Positions 45,301-56,187 of a DNA stretch of 64,000 bases are shown piece after piece. The position numbers and the translations under genes were made by a program. Below the pieces are notes generated by a model. That model was given only the letters and a program-made list of their open reading frames with translations, was not told the origin of the DNA and did no database searches. The DNA is from Botryotinia globosa (taxonomy: Eukaryota > Ascomycota > Leotiomycetes > Helotiales > Sclerotiniaceae). The stretch covers positions 1,054,001-1,118,000 of the forward strand of contig RCSZ01000004.1 of NCBI GenBank assembly GCA_014898425.1, in the 5' to 3' direction. Every line of letters begins with the position of its first letter. The first letter of the stretch is position 1.

Positions 45301-46333
45301 TAAGGGATATCAGTGGAATTCAAAAGCAAGGAAATGTGAAGGATGCTGTGTGAAGACGTAAGAGTAGTTCCGAAAACATAGGCAGAACTTGCTGACCAGC
45401 CTTGTATCTGCGAGTACCCAAGTCTGTCAAATCGACATCTTTGCAGTCCTCGCCGGCATCACGCATCGCAATCAAGCGTTCACCAAGAGGCTTGATGGTT
45501 TCTCGAAGCTGCGATTGGATGTGACTAGCAGGAGTTGCTGATCCCATAAGTACGGAAATCGCTAATACAGCATTAGTGTAGGCAAAAAGGGACAAATCTG
45601 TGCTCTTGTGGTATGGAAGCTGAAAAGGAGGGAATAAAACATCAACTCATGCCCACCCTTTCCTTTGCAGGCAACTTCTCCATTTGTATCACCCACGTTC
45701 ATGAGGATAGGATCCTCTCCCTTGGCAACGGCAGCGTTGATCAGTTTAGCATCAGACTTCAAACGCCTAAATCTGTTGTCAAGTGCAGAGGCAGTGCAAT
45801 CTCCACCAAAGCGAACGCTGATTGCTATATGAAAATCAATACTCAAACAAGGAGAATGGTCCGCGAGGTTTTCATTGTGCGTGAAGAAAAAAGTGATGAA
45901 CATAAGCTTATGCTCCACGATGAGTGATACCTTTCTTGACACTAAAATCATTCTCGAGATTGACAGTAGAGGCATTGAGACCTGCATCGACTGCTTTTCG
46001 GAGACTCTCGGCATTTCGCTTTATGCCATTCATACCACGCCAAATTTGGTGATAATTTGACTCATCTCCGTAGTACTTGGATATTGCTGGCAGAATCAGG
46101 GATCAAAGACAAAAGAAAAAAGATGGAGAACAATGGAACTTGCGAAGGGCTAAGACTGAGAAGGAGGGATCATTTTGTGTGGAATTGTTCACTAACCTGC
46201 ATAATCGAGTTTCAGAGTTGGGTGGGCGGCCACAATGGCGCTGAGGAGGCGAACTACCGTCGTGTGAGTATAGATGTAAGAAACGTGGTCGTTTGGACAA
46301 ACCGGTTGCTTCGTAAGATTTCCAATTAGGCAT
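42342..46333 (-). CDS. Multi-exon protein made of a tandem array of duplicated DNA-binding-like units
   Basis: Reading from ATG 46333 (MPNWKSYEAT), I place exons at 46333-46303, 46253-46197, 46086-45931, 45824-45657, 45561-45397, 45299-45138, 45021-44875, 44764-44618, 44490-44326, (44209-44068 doubtful), 43968-43825, 43731-43573, 43453-43322, 43206-43123, 42991-42931 and 42873-42342. Without the doubtful exon the frame holds throughout, for 769 residues. The first exons give VRLLSAIVAAHPTLKLDYA, and each later exon adds a unit like KMGSDVTPISVKAQFSRSF...AAGKDPKDASLD. The last exon is a basic/acidic disordered tail with TPKK motifs and a Gly/His/Asp-rich end. Single units of this style occur in fungal Myb/SANT-like proteins, so chromatin or DNA binding is a guess. 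It could instead be two adjacent genes split near 44264. Confidence 0.72.
42931..46086 (-). repeat. Array of 13 related exon-units, mostly phase 1-1
   Basis: The units open YYGDESN, RFGGDCT, LMGSATP, KMGSDVT, YMGSDVT, IMGSDTT, IMGSDVT, HMGDCPA, CFGSDAT, HFGSDTD, MFGKDST, KWLDDGT and KFGDGAT, in order from 46086 to 42931. A basic helix and an AAGKDPxD-like loop usually follow. The eleven in-frame internal exons are 84-168 bp, all divisible by three, and all bounded by phase-1 introns. The six in the middle (45299-43825) are most alike, and the ends diverge. This is what serial duplication of one symmetric exon would leave. Confidence 0.85.
44068..44209 (-). pseudogene. Frame-disrupted unit in the exon array
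   Basis: The coding similarity is clear (HMGDCPAPGLRFQFETRYKV and MLAAGKNPSTVDVVT) and the donor end keeps phase 1. But from the nearest acceptor (GGAG|AGACAT) the exon is 142 bp, not a multiple of three, and the conserved phase gives an early stop. Compared with its siblings, a codon-sized gap lies at MG-D. It is either skipped, a dead copy, or the first exon of a second gene starting at ATG 44215. Confidence 0.6.
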
Positions 46334-48205
46334 GATTGCGGTACTGGAAAGTCTGCAGATAGATGGATCAGTATGGTTATTTGAGTTTGGATAGTCGAAT
46401 AGACTGGTAAGTGGCGGTAACAAAGGCACGTCGAAGGTACAAGAGGAGGAGGTGGAAAAGTATGATTGGAAAAGAAAGAGGAAGTGGGAGAGGAGAAGAG
46501 AGAAAAAAGACAACGAAAATGAGAATTATCGATAGTGCGTGATCAACAGTGAATTCTGATTATGCTCAAGTAAAGGTGAACAAGATCGAGAGACTCAAAC
46601 AGCACACTTGGCGACAATTGTGAGGGAAATGTACTTGTCAAGATTGACAAGAACAGAGTATTGATGGGTGGGAATGCTCGAGTATAGAAATTTATTGTAG
46701 TAAGAGGATAACAACTTACTTGGTTGAGGGTTTGGTTGTTATCTGCGGCTATGGAGAGTGCGCCTTGTGCGATATCGACGACGACGATCTGGGAGTCCAA
46801 GTCAGTATCAGTAACAAAGAAAAGGATAATAGAAATAGGAAGAATACTCACGGTATTCAAGAAGGCTATGCGATAGATGAAAATAGATGATTGATCAAAG
46901 TATTATTGAAGTTGATGGAGGTTGTAAAAGGTTGTAAAAGGTTGTAAAAGGTTGTTGAGTTTGTGGGGGAGAAGAAGGATGTGCGAGAATGGGTCGAGAT
47001 TTGGGACTTTAAATAAGTGAATTCTGAGCAGCCAAAAGAACCTTGGAAGCGGGAGAAAAGAGCGACAATGGGAAAATCAAGTTTCAGTAATCTAGATATC
47101 CTGCAGGCCTGACTGACTGATGTTGTCTATTGTTTGTTCAAAGTCTGAATAGATTCAAATAATTCAATGTCATAAACATGTTTGATTGAGCCAAGTTTCC
47201 AATCTATTCTCTACAGCTGACCCTTCCATTCCGAACCCATTCGACTAATCAAAGATAATGGTAAGTATTGTTCTCTATTCTTCTCTATTCTTCTCTATCC
47301 CAAAGATACTTCAAATACACCTCAAATACATGGTCCATGTATTCTCCAGATTTTCTTCTTATCATATTCACCATACGTTGAACACTTCTCCCGCAACAAC
47401 GACGGGGGACTCGCACGGACTGAAATCCGATAGATTCTTGGTATAGCTATGTAGCATATGCTGCCTGCAGGAACTTATCCATGAAACTTGGTCGACATGG
47501 GTTTTGCTTTTTTCGTTTGTTGCCATCCCGGATACCAGCATCATCTTGTGTGACTTATCAGGCAACTGCGGTAATATATTGGAAAGATTCTAAAATCAAT
47601 AGTCCAAGAAAAGATCTCAATATTCCAACGTGGTCTGATACATCATTTTGAATACCGTCACATATCTATTACATTTCGAATAATCATAACAGAATCGGAA
47701 AAATAGTAAGAAAAAGATTGGAAATAGATGGAACAATTTTAAGAATTGAAAAGAAATAAGAAGAAGAATAAATGATTATTCGCAAGCTGATCCAGTTGAA
47801 CAATGACTAGTGTCCAATTGTTTGCAAGTGAACTGCCGAAGCAGTGTTCAGTGGATGTACTTCGAACTCGCGGCTTGAAAAACAAACACTCGCTGCATAT
47901 TGCCAGCAATAATGAGTCCACAACATTAGTCTCTAAAAGCCCCTTTCCGTTGCGCGAGCAGATAATGTATGCATAAACCCAGAATCCCCTCGACTTCAAA
48001 CGACCCAACGTGCTGCTGATCAAAAGGTATGCAAAAACGAAAACCCCCGGGATGTTTGTCATCTTCCCCTGGAGAGAGATCCTTAGCCTTATCAATTCTG
48101 CCAACATACCTATCATCTTGATGCTGGATGTATCCTCTTTTTACGTATCGTGCAGTAGGATGGGCCGAAGAATCTTAATGTCTTAGCATTTCCTGACAGT
48201 GTGTT
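46334..48205. other. Intergenic region upstream of the exon-array gene
   Basis: Contains the leader and promoter of the array gene. A short stretch at about 46738-46793 (minus) has a CCCAG acceptor before and a GTAAGT donor after, so it may be a leader exon. GGTTGTAAAA is repeated at 46919-46955 and ATTCTTCTCT at 47275-47305. No other gene is clear. Confidence 0.45.
46919..46955. repeat. GGTTGTAAAA tandem repeat
   Basis: Three to four exact 10-bp copies in the presumed promoter of the exon-array gene. Confidence 0.75.
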
Positions 48206-49835
48206 CTACACATTTTCAACGCCTGTATTGCTTTCCCGAGTAACCTGTCTCGATTTCTCAAATTCCATCCTCAGAGCAGCATTAGCATTTCTGGCACAAA
48301 TTGCAGCATCCCAATTACCTTCTCTTCTAGGTACAATATCTAGCAGCACTTCTATGGCCCTTTTCCGGGTAGAAACAACCCCAAACATCGCCGCTGCCAT
48401 GAGTGATGGTATAATCCCAGCATGAAATACAAATCCCCTTTCAAAACTTGGGTGGGCAGCGACTATTTTGCAAATTTCCACGACCTCTTCAAAGCTGGAT
48501 TGATAGAACTGAGCTGGGGTGTGTGGAAAGAAAGCCGAATGAAAGCTATTGCGGGTTGTTAACCAGTGCGCTCTTAACATACGAATACTCATAATGTCGG
48601 CGTCCTTTTCTCTGCAACGCATTGCCAATGGCTCAAATGCAACATGCCATTGATCAAGTTTGTCCAAGATTTCCTTGAATTCAACCGCTGCTGGAGACCA
48701 ATCGAGCATTCGATGATTCCATATTGCTGAATTTGATATTTCTTCTTCCGTGGGCTCTTCTCCTCCTCGAATAAGTGTTACTGTGCTCATGAGAAAGCTG
48801 ATGACCTGCCTGCAAATTGCCGTGAAATTTGCACCCGCATCATCGATGCTTGTAAACCGCGTGGGAACCAGGCTGGGAATATACATTTGAGTTCCATGTA
48901 TGATATCTTGTGCTTGTTCTATCGTGGGATCGATAGCAGAAACCAGCCCAATATGCGTGCTATGAAACGTAGCAAAAATGACATCCTCAATGACATTTGG
49001 GGCTGGTGATAATGTTCGATCCGCTATCTGTCGCTTTTCGCGGTCTTTCATCCATGCTTGAAGTAAACTTGCAGCGCTTTGAATTTGAGTTATCGCGGCC
49101 ATTTGATTTCCGTGAAAGTTCTCAAAGGAGAATATAAGTAATGTGGCAAGTAAAGTCATTCGGATAGGTCTGAGTTTTTTGATTCCACCAAGAGCTCTAC
49201 CATATTCCTGTATGGCAAATCTATATTCATCATTCATCATCGTAAGCTGGCCCTCCTTGCGTGCTTTCATGACCCTACTGAGAGCCCCAATTGCACAAAC
49301 AGCCTGGAGAATACATGGTTCCTGATGACATGCTTGAAGGATAACACTACTCCATAGTTCAGAATAAAATCCCCCAAAGACTTGGGTCGTAACATCACTA
49401 CAGAAGAACCGGAAATATTGCGAGTGTCTTGGACTTTCGAATTTGATATCAGAAATGCCCTTTATGGGACCATGACTGAGAAGTGATTGCCCAAAACTAT
49501 TCGCGACTTCCTTCGGTAGGATTATTCTCCTGGTCGCGACTTTAGACTTCGGAATTTCACGTGTTAAATAGCGACACTCTTGAGAAATGCCTTTATAGAA
49601 TATTTTACAGCGATTACACTCTGGCCTTCCTTCATCGCATTTAATGCGTCGAGTTCTAGTGCTTGTTAGCCACAGGGAGAAATCAATGTAGGCTTGTCAG
49701 GGAGGCAGACTTGCACGTTGTACAGCCCGAGTGAACTTTTGGCAATCCCCTTCGCTTTCGTAGCGGTATTGATGTTTCTTCTCCTGTACCGAGATCTCTT
49801 TTTAGCTGTGGGGAAGGTGTTATAACTAAGAACAT
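48206..49835 (-). CDS. Zn2Cys6 fungal transcription factor
   Basis: Two exons: 49835-49711 and 49655-48206, total 524 residues. The intron falls inside the zinc cluster, and the join gives SGCTTCKTRRIKCDEG followed by RPECNRCKIFYKGISQECRY. That is the CX2CX6CX6CX2CX10C binuclear cluster. A basic stretch precedes it (IPLRKRRGLPKVH). The rest is the long helical regulatory region common in fungal regulators, with QEPCILQAVCAIGALSRVM, IEDVIFATFHSTHIGLVSA and SFHSAFFPHTPAQFYQSSF. ATG 49835 is the first in-frame ATG before the cluster. The target genes are unknown; no adjacent metabolic cluster is evident. Confidence 0.9.
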
Positions 49836-51333
49836 TTTCCGGATGGTAACCTTATGTTAGAAGAAGATCTCGAGATGACTACTAATGCAGCTGTAGAACT
49901 CCAAGATTCTGGCAGGGCTGTGTGCTCTCAAATGTAACATGACAAATGGCTCTTCTTATTACAGTACACATGTCCGTCACAACCGAGTATATGGCTGATC
50001 CTTACCCTTATCGGAATATATTCAGCGCTCAAGGAAACTGGTGGGTCACCGTACCATACCGTGCCGTGAAATACGAAGAGTGTGGCCACAAGGCGATTTA
50101 TTAGCAGTACATACTAACTTACGAAGTCGTTATCGGAGCCGTCGTGCATGAGATCCTTGTACATTCCGTTCCTGGGGAGTTGGTCTACCCCGATTCGTGG
50201 AATCATTCATATGAATGACATACAGAGTAGTGTCCGCCCAGACCTAAGATTCAGCTTATTAAGATAAGCACGATTCCTCCACACTGTCAAAGAACACTGC
50301 ACTTAAACTTCAAATGCACACTGTGGTATACTGATAACTGTAAAGATAGGAAGAGATGGATATGCTATGGGAGAATGTATGGCTCACCAGCCGAGCAGGT
50401 CATGCATTAATCGTCACTGATGCCAGCCCCGAGAAACGTTTCGATTGACACACCACTGACCAGCGGATGATTCTTTTCACGATGGATTCGGTGGGGAAAT
50501 TTGCCATGTCGAAATTGGACATTCCGATTTGAGACCCACAAGCTGGCTTAGCTGCAGATCCTCGAGACATTTCCGGAAATCAACCTCTACGAAATGGTTT
50601 TGGTGCTTAAACTGCACGTGAAATGCTGGAGACAAAAGGTGCCCTGCCCTCATTCTCCACCCCCAGAACCAGAACCATTTTGTTAGAGTCATTGAACCCC
50701 ATAGCGTGGATCAACTTTTCGGGTTTCTCGATCAGACGAGAATCTACAGAGTATATCATTCAACCAAGTGAGACGTTTTGAATTTCTGAACACTTAATTT
50801 TTGGCCAGTGCTTCACTAGCGTGCCTATAAAGGTTCAAAGAAAATGGTTCCGATTTTCCAGGTTTGAATATTGATCTCCTGTTCAAGCCTAGATGGCTGA
50901 GGAAGATCGATCGATCGACGTCACTGACAAGCTAAAAGGTCTGGTGTCTTGGCTTCCAGAGTTGGCATAAGGTTATAGAAATTTTTCTAGCCTTGTGCGG
51001 GGACAAACGTTCTCTTCTAACTTGATAAAATTGGTATGAAGAGCCTCCACCGAGTACTAAATGACGGGAAATGTGGCCCTCTATCATGGCGCCATTTCTC
51101 GGCACTGGCTATGAGCCGAGCCTAATCTGTGTGGAGAGCCTCGTCATTGTCCATGATGACTTGAATTGTCTTGCCTATGAGACACATCCCAGGTATATAA
51201 CAGCACGAATGCTCGCCCCGTATCGCAGTAAAGATCGAAGAGGAAAATCTATCATTCAGCAGCAAGACAGCAACAGTCTTTCAATTCGAGTGATTCTACT
51301 ACAGCATAAAGTTCAACTAGATTGAGGGAATTT
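49836..51333. other. Intergenic region
   Basis: 1.5 kb between diverging genes, holding the promoters of the Zn2Cys6 regulator and the GATase-like protein. Nothing coding is supported; the minus frame at 50477-50692 lacks features. Confidence 0.45.
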
Positions 51334-52188
51334 ATGATAATGGCAACTCAGGAATCAGAAGATCCCGTTCGAATGCTGGTTCTCGAGACAGATTCTCCAC
51401 ATCCTGATATTAGAGACGAAAAAGGTGGATATAGTGATATCTTGAACGCTCTATTTCAAGATGCTGGAAAAGAACACGATCCACCCTTGAAAATAGAGAC
51501 AGAGGTGCACTATGTTGTCGATGATCCTGAAAACGGTCATCATGGACACGTTCCTCAAGTCTCCGATGTCGATCCATCAATCAACGCCATATTGATTACG
51601 GGAAGCATGTACGACGCGCATGGAGATGATCCATGGATTCAACAATTGCTGCAACTTTTGCGAGGTCTCTGGATTGAACGAAAGGACATTAAGTTCAGTG
51701 GTGTTTGTTTCGGTCACCAAATATTATCGCGGGCTTTAGGGGCAAAAGTGGAGCCAGAGCCGTCTGGAAGATGGGAACTGTCACATACGGAGATGGATTT
51801 AACGTCTGTGGGCCAGAGATTGTTCCAAACGAGCGACAAAAAGCTTAGCCTGCACCAAATGCATCAAGATCAAGTGACTATTGTACCTTCAGCGTCAACA
51901 ACTGATTTGCTCTCTGAAGATGATAACGTTGAGAATTGGGCCAGCACAGAACATACAAAGATTCAAGGTCTGTATTTGAGGGAGAGACTGTTCACCAGTC
52001 AAGGCCATCTTGGTTTTGACGAGAACATGGTGCATCTCGAAATTGAAATGCGTGTTGAGAGTGGCGGAATCAAGGATAAGGATGTTGCAGAGAAGGCGAA
52101 AGATACCGCACACTTAAGGCACGATGGATTGGCTGTTGCTGGCGCAATCCTGAGGTTTTTCCATGGAGACGATCGGGATATTCCATAA
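51334..52188 (+). CDS. Class I glutamine amidotransferase-like protein
   Basis: Single exon, 284 residues from ATG 51334 (a second ATG at 51340 gives MATQESEDP and is also possible). The GATase1 fold is shown by MLVLETDSPHPDIRDEKGGY, INAILITGSMYDAHGDDPWI, the nucleophile elbow FSGVCFGHQILSRALGAK (Cys125) and LSLHQMHQDQV. In active members a His-Pro-Glu follows QG. Here the site reads QGHLGFDENM, so the His is kept but Pro-Glu has become Leu-Gly. Stand-alone fungal members of this family are poorly characterised and are sometimes placed near secondary metabolism. Activity is uncertain. Confidence 0.85.
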   Translation: MIMATQESEDPVRMLVLETDSPHPDIRDEKGGYSDILNALFQDAGKEHDPPLKIETEVHYVVDDPENGHHGHVPQVSDVDPSINAILITGSMYDAHGDDPWIQQLLQLLRGLWIERKDIKFSGVCFGHQILSRALGAKVEPEPSGRWELSHTEMDLTSVGQRLFQTSDKKLSLHQMHQDQVTIVPSASTTDLLSEDDNVENWASTEHTKIQGLYLRERLFTSQGHLGFDENMVHLEIEMRVESGGIKDKDVAEKAKDTAHLRHDGLAVAGAILRFFHGDDRDIP

Positions 52189-53246
52189 GGGGCCGTTGGC
52201 ATTAATAGTCAGATTCGATTGAGCGACTTTGTTTTTTGTATTCCAATGAGATTCGGCGCATAAAGAAAAGCTTCATCACATTCACACAACGTGATTTATC
52301 CCAGGCTTCCGAAACATGCTGAACAGATTTTAGTTCTGGTGATCTGTCTGTCATGTCAACGGCATGAATCAGGAATGGATATACATCAATGGATAAGCCA
52401 AAAGTGGCTCTATCTCAGCTGTGCAACCAAAAGATCCTGTTGACGCTCTGCAATAAAAGCCCCTTCGCGCACTGGCGATCAATGGTAAGGTGTCATAACA
52501 TCAATGGTCATAGAAACAAGATTCGGGGGTTTCTAATATCAAAATATATCGAAATTGGAACGGTGACAATCTCATTAGTGTATTTTAGTAGGAGATGTTG
52601 AGGTGGTACAGCATGCATGCAACCAAAATCAAAATTACATAAGCGACACATCGCTCAAGGTTGCATACTAATTACCTACCCGCCGCTTACCACTTTCCTC
52701 CAAACCCATTTAATCCTTCTTCTGCTGCAAATGACTAGAGAGATTTATCGTTCAACTTCTCACAGAATGCGTCTTTCCCACACAAGATGTAGCACCATAA
52801 TCGCCAGCTTCGCACCAAATCAACGTGTCCAGAATTCCACTCAAGTGATGGAAGCGGCTGAATGTAACACAAGATTACACACCCATGTTCCCGCCCCGCG
52901 TTTTGGGGAGATTAAGGATTCCGAACCGACACACTAAAAGAACTGTTCTGCCGTTGAATACGAAATATAGCGGAAGGATTTTGGAATCCCACTCAGGCTG
53001 CAGAATTCTACCACCGTCACTCAAGAAAGAAGCATAACACATAATGACGATAAGGTTATGCAAGGCTAAATGATGTGGAAATGAAAATGACGATCTTACC
53101 CAATATGCGGCTGATCGTCGAGTAATAAGGGAAGATATAAAAACACATGAATGTAGCATCGTCATATTCCCTATTCTCATCTTTCTACTTAGTCTCTTAT
53201 TTTATGCTCCATTTCATTCCCATTCAATAGTTTAGAATCTTTAACT
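52189..53246. other. Intergenic region
   Basis: Promoter of the GH25 gene at the right end; otherwise nothing supported. Open frames at 52389-52937 lack protein-like character. Confidence 0.45.
53136..53143 (+). promoter_or_regulatory. TATA box of GH25 lysozyme gene
   Basis: TATAAAAA about 110 bp before the ATG at 53247, a plausible distance for a fungal promoter. Confidence 0.45.
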
Positions 53247-54374
53247 ATGTCCTTCTCCAAGATTTTTGTTGCCTTCACAGGTATCATTGCTGTCGGTTCG
53301 AGCAACCCTTTTGTTCCTCGAGCATCAACCGCTTGCTCAACATCTAGTGGGCCTGGCTTCTGTCAGAGCACTTCGAGCGCCTGCTCAGGTGGAAAGTACA
53401 TCGCTGGTGCTTGTCCAGGAGGCGTCGAAAATCAATGCTGCGTAGCAACATGTTCCAGCGGAAAGGGTGTATGTCAAGCGACATCTGTCGCCTGTTCTGG
53501 TGGTTCTTTTAGTAGCGGTCTTTGTCCCGGGCCGGCTGATATTCAGGTGCGCCTTTTTCAAATCTTCAAAGCTCCATATACTGATACCCATTAGTGCTGC
53601 ATCAAGAGTGGCGGTGGCACTACTCCACCATCTACCGGTGCTGGTTCTCTAGGTCTCGATATATCTCAACTAGGCACCTCGGCATTCTTCGAGTGCGCCA
53701 AGAAAACCAAAAACGTGGTGGCCATTCGGGGATATCAGCAAGCTTGCGGAACCGGCGGCCAAGTAGACAAGAACTTCGTGGCCTCCTATAAGAACGCTAA
53801 AGCCGCTGGTTTCACCCGCATCGACTCCTACCTCTTCCCCTGCACCGGTACACCCACCGGCTCCGAGCCCAACTGTAAGAGCGTTGACACCCAGATGGCC
53901 GAATACCTCAAAGTAATTTCCGATAACAATATGGACATCCACACTCTCTGGCTCGATATCGAGCCCACTTCCGTCTCAAACTCCCCCTGCAATGCCTGGA
54001 ATCTCGGTGCGGCAGCCAATGAAAAGCTCGCCAAGCAATGGGTCGCAGCGATGAAAGCCACAGGATTGAAATGGGGAATCTATGCAAATGGTAACCAATG
54101 GAGCGGTATTTTCGCCAGTAGGAGTACAGACATTGGAAGTGATTTGCCTTTGTGGGCTGTGCAAGAGGATTATAAAGAGGGTGTAAATACAGTGACTACC
54201 TTTATGGGGGGTTGGACAAAAGCGGTTGCTAAGCAGTACAGTCTTGGTATGTATATCTTGATCTCTTTTTCATTCCTGCTATCTCCAGGTTGAAATGTGC
54301 GCGATTAGGTACTGACATGTGCTATAGATACTACCCTCTGTGGTCTCGGTGTAGACTTGGACTCCTTTGCGTGA
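53247..54374 (+). CDS. Secreted GH25 lysozyme (muramidase) with cysteine-rich N-terminal repeats
   Basis: Three exons: 53247-53546, 53595-54246 and 54328-54374, total 332 residues. A signal peptide (MSFSKIFVAFTGIIAVGSS) is followed by two related cysteine-rich repeats: CSTSSGPGFCQSTSSACSGG then CVATCSSGKGVCQATSVACS. The second is finished by the CC supplied by exon 2. The GH25 domain has GSLGLDISQLGTSAFF (Asp122) and HTLWLDIEPTSVSN (Asp221, Glu223 likely catalytic), then GLKWGIYANGNQWSGIFA and LPLWAVQEDYKE. GH25 enzymes cut bacterial peptidoglycan, so a role against bacteria is likely. The stop TGA overlaps a perfect donor (GC|GTGAGT), so the real end may lie further on. Confidence 0.92.
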
Positions 54375-54824
54375 GTATTAGAACTTAGAAGCCATGAAGG
54401 AGCATCAGAACCATGGTATCTCCTCAAATTATGGAAATTGATCCTCTTTGTCGATTTCCTTGTTTTTACATCAGTTCGAATACCATTTCGTCTAAAATCA
54501 TCACACTTGTGACTAGCCTCGAATTACCACCGCATGTGTGTTTGTGTCTGTGAAAGTGTGTATGTTCCGAGATGTGGCACCGTCACACAAACGTGGCATA
54601 TCTATTTAGTAACAGTAACACGGGCATTAGACGCCTGAGTAAACCTTATTAGCAACTATTTAATTTTTAGCCTCGCCGATGCTCCTTCCCTGCCATCTTA
54701 TTATACATGAAAAGCCAAGGGTATTCCCAAATCCAACGCCATGCCAGATCCCATTTGCATTGTATCATATCATATCGTCATATCTGAAAGTAGTATCTAT
54801 CTATCGATTGATCTTCATGTCCAT
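54375..54824. other. Intergenic region between convergent genes
   Basis: 3' flanks of the lysozyme and GTPase genes; a possible extra lysozyme exon after the GTGAGT at 54371 was not found. Confidence 0.45.
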
Positions 54825-56187
54825 CTAAACAATTCCAGCCTCAGTACCTGTTGCGCCTCTATCAGCACCCTTTCTCGCCGGACTGTCAAGTTCTTCGAAA
54901 TCCCTCGCAGCAATCTTCGCATTCTCCAAAGCACAATTGAAGCGCTCCTCTCCCGGTGGAAGGATGGCCGCAAGGTATGTATTGGTCGTAAATTTAACGA
55001 CAAACATACTGAAGTTTGGCATCTTCAATTCAAATAAACTGAACTGCTCGGCGGATTTGGGTGTACCAGTATAACGAGAGGTGCTCTGTTTGAAGTTTTT
55101 GATGATATTCGAAAGACGCTCGAATCGATCAGTGGTAGGATTCGCTTCTCCCTCTGGGGAAGTCCAGCTTGAGACAACAAGGAAAGACGAGCGCTCAAAT
55201 AGAAGAACCTCTTCAGCTTCAATGATACTTCCAAGTGAAGAGAGATGTCTTTCGATTTCTCCGAGATTAGGAACTAGATCGTGAATGATTTCCGCCCATG
55301 CCTTGTAAAGCGATTGATCCCAGATAGATGTTGCGAATGGTACGATGTTGAATGACTCTGATTTAGATCGGACGAGTGAGATTCTCTCATGGAAGATATC
55401 CTCACGTTGGTTCGGAAGGACAAGATCCATCTTGTGAATTAGGACGTAGATACTTGCGGTTGGCGAAAACTGAGTGAGTGCAGTAATAATCGAGCGATAT
55501 GTTAAGAGATCACGATCGAAATCCCGAGATTCGATATCGAAAACGTAAATGAGGACGCCGACACTCGAGAATACATGTTGACGTTGTTGAGATAAATAGT
55601 TTTCCATGAACGCATCCTGACTAAATTCTTGTTAGCCGTGGTCAAAAGTCTGAAATTAAAAACACAGCAACGCAGACTGCAATGACAAAAAAGATTCAAT
55701 ATTAATCTGCGAGCAGTATGAGAGACCAATTCGTTATCTTGTAAAGTCTACCAAAACTCGAATATAACTTGCGATGACTACCCCGCACCCCATGTTCATG
55801 GAAAGCTTGAAAACACCATAAAACAAGAACTCACCCTCCACAATCCCATAGATTGAGTGTTAAATTTCCTAGAAACTTGACATGGCTAAGATCGACATCA
55901 ATTGTTGCTCCCAATCGTCTTGTATCTTTTGCGACATAGTTCGAAAAGATAATGCTTCTCATAGAACTCTTTCCCGAACCCGATTTTCCCATCAGCAGAA
56001 CCTTCTTCTTTCTTGGCTTTTTGGATTCAGATGGAGAAGATACTGCAGAAGCAGCAGACTCCTCTTGCTGTCGATGATTCTCCATTTTTGACTGAGGTAC
56101 AGAATTGGTGGAATTGGAGAGAGTTTGAGAGGTCGAAGCTTGAGCTTGACCTTTTGAACCAGAGGTAAAGCGGTGAAAGTAGTCCAT
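54825..56187 (-). CDS. GTR1: Gtr1/Rag-type GTPase
   Basis: Rag GTPases sit on the vacuole or lysosome and pass amino-acid signals to TORC1. Two exons: 56187-55835 and 55620-54825, total 382 residues. The join at GG|T gives [20 protein letters not shown], the classic Gtr1 switch region. Exon 1 has a 60-residue Ser/Gln-rich extension, then [20 protein letters not shown] (P-loop) and [18 protein letters not shown]. Exon 2 has [29 protein letters not shown] (G4, HKMD) and the C-terminal roadblock part ([18 protein letters not shown]). The Ala/Thr (not Asn) around ATIDV is the Gtr1/RagA type. Identification is firm. Confidence 0.95.

Noticed and set aside
45613..46329. Plus-strand frames opposite the exon array
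   Set aside because: They cross intron and exon boundaries of the better supported minus-strand gene.
47258..47446. ATG followed at once by GTAAGT, suggesting a one-codon first exon
   Set aside because: No downstream exon with protein-like sequence could be joined.
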